Below, in pieces: positions 5,823 to 6,217 of a stretch of DNA of 6,217 nucleotides. The DNA is taken from NCBI GenBank assembly GCA_964610175.1, contig CAZSVE010000124.1:1-6217 (forward strand), read 5' to 3'. The translations under genes and the position numbers were made by a program. Numbering within the stretch: the stretch's first letter is position 1; each line of letters begins with the position of its first letter. The notes under the pieces were generated by a model. That model was not told the origin of the DNA. It saw only the letters and a list, made by a program, of their open reading frames with translations, and did not search any database. Source of the DNA: CAZSVE01 sp964610175 (GTDB lineage: Bacteria; Pseudomonadota; Gammaproteobacteria; HK1).

Positions 5823-5857
5823 TTGTTTATTTCCCACTTGGCTTCGCAAATGCGTCA
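5823..5857 (-). repeat. isolated tail module of the repeat family (R8)
   Basis: On the - strand, GACGCATTTGCGAAGCC followed by AAGTGGGAAATAAACAAAA matches the tail of R1 (161-197: CCAATCGTGAAGCC, GAGCGGGAAATAAACAA). Only the last ~35 bp of the unit are present. It begins where similarity to the integrase N-terminus ends, so it marks a junction. Confidence 0.55.
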
Positions 5858-5858
5858 A

Positions 5859-6083
5859 CGGTTTGGTTTGAATACGGGAGTAACCGCTGACCTTTCCTAT
5901 GAAATCCAGTAATAACCCCTTCTCGGTTCTACTCCGGCGCTGGTAGCAAAAACGTATTTGTTCAATCCACTTGTAGCGTCCATCCTTGGAGCGGATCGAA
6001 AACTTTGCGTCCGGAATACCCGCAAGAAATTGCTGAACTTGTTCAAGTGTCTTTATCTGATCGTCATTCATGATGGTGTACAT
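5859..6083 (-). pseudogene. truncated integrase/transposase-type gene, N-terminal fragment
   Basis: The frame from ATG 6083 (or the better ATG 6071, MNDDQIKTLEQVQQFLAG) encodes KFSIRSKDGRYKWIEQ, then TEKGLLLDFIGKVSGYSRIQ. This is the N-terminal pattern I know from integrase-core transposases annotated as 'integrase' in repeat-rich gammaproteobacteria (MNDxQIKTLExVxxFL ... KG ... VSGYSRxQ). Only about 75 codons of a gene expected to exceed 250 survive; the DDE core is absent. After the QTK at residues 72-74 the frame runs into repeat tail R8 and then antisense through the hicA end, so the open frame to 5724 is not a real C-terminus. The WIEQ-IRFCY segment seems about two residues short of the pattern I remember. 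The fragment is presumably inactive. The assignment rests on remembered family pattern, not on a search. Confidence 0.6.
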
Positions 6084-6115
6084 CCCCCGTCATGAACAGG
6101 TTCCAAACCTTATTT

Positions 6116-6161
6116 CAGTATCATTTCACCTTAGAATCACACTCACCCTACAGTATCATTT
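6116..6161. repeat. pair of 11-bp direct repeats upstream of the integrase fragment
   Basis: CAGTATCATTT occurs at 6116-6126 and exactly again at 6151-6161, period 35. On the - strand this reads AAATGATACTG twice, ahead of the integrase start. Such subterminal repeats are common transposase-binding sites at insertion-sequence ends; here that is an inference. Confidence 0.5.
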
Positions 6162-6165
6162 TATA

Positions 6166-6194
6166 TTGGAAGAGACTGAGAGAGTCCTTTCCAA
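6166..6194. other. imperfect hairpin beyond the integrase fragment
   Basis: TTGGAA (6166-6171) pairs with TTCCAA (6189-6194), and GACT (6174-6177) with AGTC (6183-6186), with a G-T pair and one mismatch between the stems and loop GAGAG. It may mark the outer edge of the old mobile element or be an unrelated terminator-like stem. No gene is visible from 6084 to the window end. Confidence 0.4.
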
Positions 6195-6217
6195 TTGAGA
6201 GATGAGCCTGAAGGGGT

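Noticed and set aside
5724..5858. C-terminal part of the - strand frame as real integrase sequence
   Set aside because: It reads through repeat tail R8 and antisense of the hicA end; no integrase pattern after about codon 75.

Overview
The window (about 6.2 kb, moderately GC-rich in the first 4.9 kb and visibly more AT-rich after that) looks like chromosomal DNA of a gammaproteobacterium with a repeat-rich, rearranged genome. Gene content and the style of the dispersed repeats resemble sulfur-oxidising or symbiotic gammaproteobacterial lineages, but that placement is a hunch from memory and cannot be proven here.

Layout. Positions 1-239 hold one copy of a dispersed repeat (R1) and no gene. 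A housekeeping-type pair follows on the + strand: an alpha/beta hydrolase (240-1028) and exonuclease III (xth, 1175-1972). A repeat-filled gap (1973-2331, R2) leads to two secretion/efflux adaptor genes on the + strand: a periplasmic RND/HlyD-type adaptor with a signal peptide (2332-3225) and an inner-membrane HlyD-family adaptor whose cytoplasmic N-terminus looks like a GAF domain (3528-4862). The two are separated by 302 bp that contain two oppositely oriented repeat copies (R3, R4). An ATG overlapping the stop of the second adaptor opens a frame that dies after 15 codons, so a third operon gene may have been lost.

From 4863 to 5297 there is no convincing gene; it holds two head-to-tail repeat copies (R5, R6) and a degenerate third (R7). 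They sit directly before a small toxin-antitoxin pair of the DUF1902/HicB-HicA type (5298-5785). The right end carries, on the - strand, the first ~75 codons of an integrase/transposase-type gene. It is cut off where a tail module of the same repeat family (R8) begins. Beyond its start lie two 11-bp direct repeats and a hairpin that may be remnants of the mobile element's end.

How it fits together: the two adaptors probably formed part of one envelope-spanning export complex. No transporter ATPase, RND pump or outer-membrane channel is in view. The most notable non-gene signal is the repeat family: about 107-110 bp per unit, at least seven full or partial copies plus an isolated tail in 6 kb, in both orientations. 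It occupies nearly every intergenic gap longer than 200 bp, has two interior types (one with a GGTTCCCAAGC hairpin), and marks the junctions where genes are split or truncated.
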